This document shows positions 4,581-5,281 of a DNA stretch of 5,281 bases, one piece after another; within the stretch, counting starts at the first letter, position 1; every line of letters starts with the position of its first letter. The translations under genes were made by a program, and so were the position numbers. The stretch spans positions 1 to 5,281 of the forward strand of contig JAUWKY010000183.1 of the NCBI GenBank assembly GCA_030613915.1, written 5' to 3'. The notes under the pieces were generated by a model. That model searched no databases and was not told where the DNA came from. It saw only the letters and a program-made list of their open reading frames with translations. This stretch comes from Syntrophobacterales bacterium (GTDB lineage: Bacteria; Desulfobacterota; Syntrophobacteria; BM002).

Positions 4581-5281
4581 TCATATTGTGACCTGATCTC
4601 CGGGTTCAGGAATTAATATCTCGAAATCCTCTACAGAATTCACCAGTTTTTTAATCTCATCAAACCGTTCTCGCCTGACATTCCTCTGAATATGAACCAC
4701 GGCAAGTCTTTTCACCCTGCAGGCTCGGGCCATCTCCATACAGCCGGCTATGGTCCCATGTCCTGGAATGTCTTTCGAAAGGTGAAAAGCCTCGTGGACA
4801 ATGAGGTGGACGCCTTCTGCCAAAGCACGGGTTTCAGAAGTGGGGCGGCCGTCACCACTGTAGAACACTGACTTGCCTTCCGCATCCAGTCTCAGGGCCA
4901 AGTCCCTCTGCGGGTGATCGTTAACCGCAGTTCTCCAGGACAACCCCAGGGCCGTTACAGTTTCCCCTGGTTCAACTTCCATGAACCGTAATGAGAATTC
5001 TAATCGTGGTAGAAAGTTAGGGTAGGCCAGATCTAGACACTTCAGAACGAAGGATTCGATTCCTTTTTGTCCTAGAAAATAAAGGTCCTTTTTTCTTTTT
5101 TCTTCCCAAAAACGCACGAGCAAGGCAGGAAGGCCAAAGGCGTGGTCAGCGTGGAAATGTGATATCCAAATACCGTCCAGGGTTTCCACATCCAGCCCCA
5201 GTTGCCAAAATCTGGGCGGCACAGAATAGCCACAGTCGAGCAATACGGTTACAGGTTTTCCCTGATACTCAGTGCGAACCA
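4581..5281 (-). CDS. Metallo-beta-lactamase-fold hydrolase, RNase Z-like, 5' end outside window
   Basis: A zinc-dependent hydrolase of the MBL fold. Counting from the TTG codon at 5241-5243, the metal motif is HFHADH (29-34), followed by NDHP (His110), the SGD motif (Asp131), HEAF (150-153), GHGT (161-164) and VVHIQR (His184). HEAF...GHGT...HI resembles the RNase Z/ElaC and arylsulfatase (AtsA) branch, which acts on tRNA 3' trailers or other phosphodiesters/esters. The frame stays open for 13 more codons to the window edge, reading VRTEYQGKPVTVLLDCG, a normal MBL strand leading into the fold. The TTG is therefore internal and the start is outside. The segment between the metal motif and His110 has no clear long RNase Z exosite arm, so a true tRNase Z is uncertain and a general MBL hydrolase is safer. 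The tRNA-Pro nearby encodes its CCA and is not evidence of linkage. Confidence 0.88.
   Translation of the reverse strand, partial: VRTEYQGKPVTVLLDCGYSVPPRFWQLGLDVETLDGIWISHFHADHAFGLPALLVRFWEEKRKKDLYFLGQKGIESFVLKCLDLAYPNFLPRLEFSLRFMEVEPGETVTALGLSWRTAVNDHPQRDLALRLDAEGKSVFYSGDGRPTSETRALAEGVHLIVHEAFHLSKDIPGHGTIAGCMEMARACRVKRLAVVHIQRNVRRERFDEIKKLVNSVEDFEILIPEPGDQVTI

Noticed and set aside
4575..4596. Terminator of the MBL gene (TCAGG/CCTGA inverted repeat)
   Set aside because: The stem is only 5 bp with a 12-nt loop that contains the stop codon, and no T-run follows.
5241..5243. TTG as the start codon of the MBL gene
   Set aside because: The frame continues upstream to the window edge with a typical MBL strand (VRTEYQGKPVTVLLDCG), so the codon is internal.

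Overview
The window reads as part of a Gram-negative bacterial chromosome, most likely a Desulfobacterota/deltaproteobacterial-type organism. This is inference from gene content and style: a membrane-anchored Hanks-type Ser/Thr kinase with TPR repeats, an outer-membrane-type LysM lipoprotein, a BrnT/BrnA-type toxin-antitoxin pair, a free-standing four-helix-bundle (23S rRNA intervening-sequence) protein, and short G-rich repeat words in the gaps. No phylogenetic marker is present, so the taxon is uncertain.

Layout. Bases 1-252 are non-coding and carry a 7-bp tandem repeat. On the plus strand, a kinase-TPR gene (253-2250) is followed by a two-LysM lipoprotein gene (2114-2872). The two overlap by 137 nt in different frames. 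At the junction a slippery heptamer (A AAA AAT) meets a 10-bp inverted repeat that contains the LysM start codon. A repeat-rich gap (2873-3008) separates this pair from a convergent minus-strand toxin-antitoxin operon: RelE-fold BrnT-like toxin (3247-3573), then a ribbon-helix-helix antitoxin (3009-3284). That operon has a clear promoter overlapped by a perfect 8+3+8 palindrome. Upstream of it, also on the minus strand, lie a tRNA-Pro(UGG) gene (3719-3796, CCA encoded) and its intrinsic terminator (3676-3708).

Bases 3797-4024 hold scattered and tandem copies of GTTGGAG. They lead to a minus-strand IVP/S23-type four-helix-bundle gene (4025-4408). A matching repeat in inverted orientation lies on its other side (4498-4522), so the gene sits inside a roughly 570-bp unit with inverted repeat ends. 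The window closes with the 3' part of a minus-strand metallo-beta-lactamase-fold hydrolase resembling RNase Z (4581 to the right edge); its true start is outside the window.

How they work together. The kinase and LysM lipoprotein probably form one envelope-related operon: a cytoplasmic kinase with a predicted periplasmic TPR region, and a peptidoglycan-binding lipoprotein. Their translation may be coupled through the junction structure. The toxin-antitoxin pair is expected to repress itself through its operator. The IVP unit looks like an accessory or mobile-like insertion. The most interesting signals are the kinase/LysM junction (2109-2157) and the inverted-repeat-bounded IVP unit (3956-4522).
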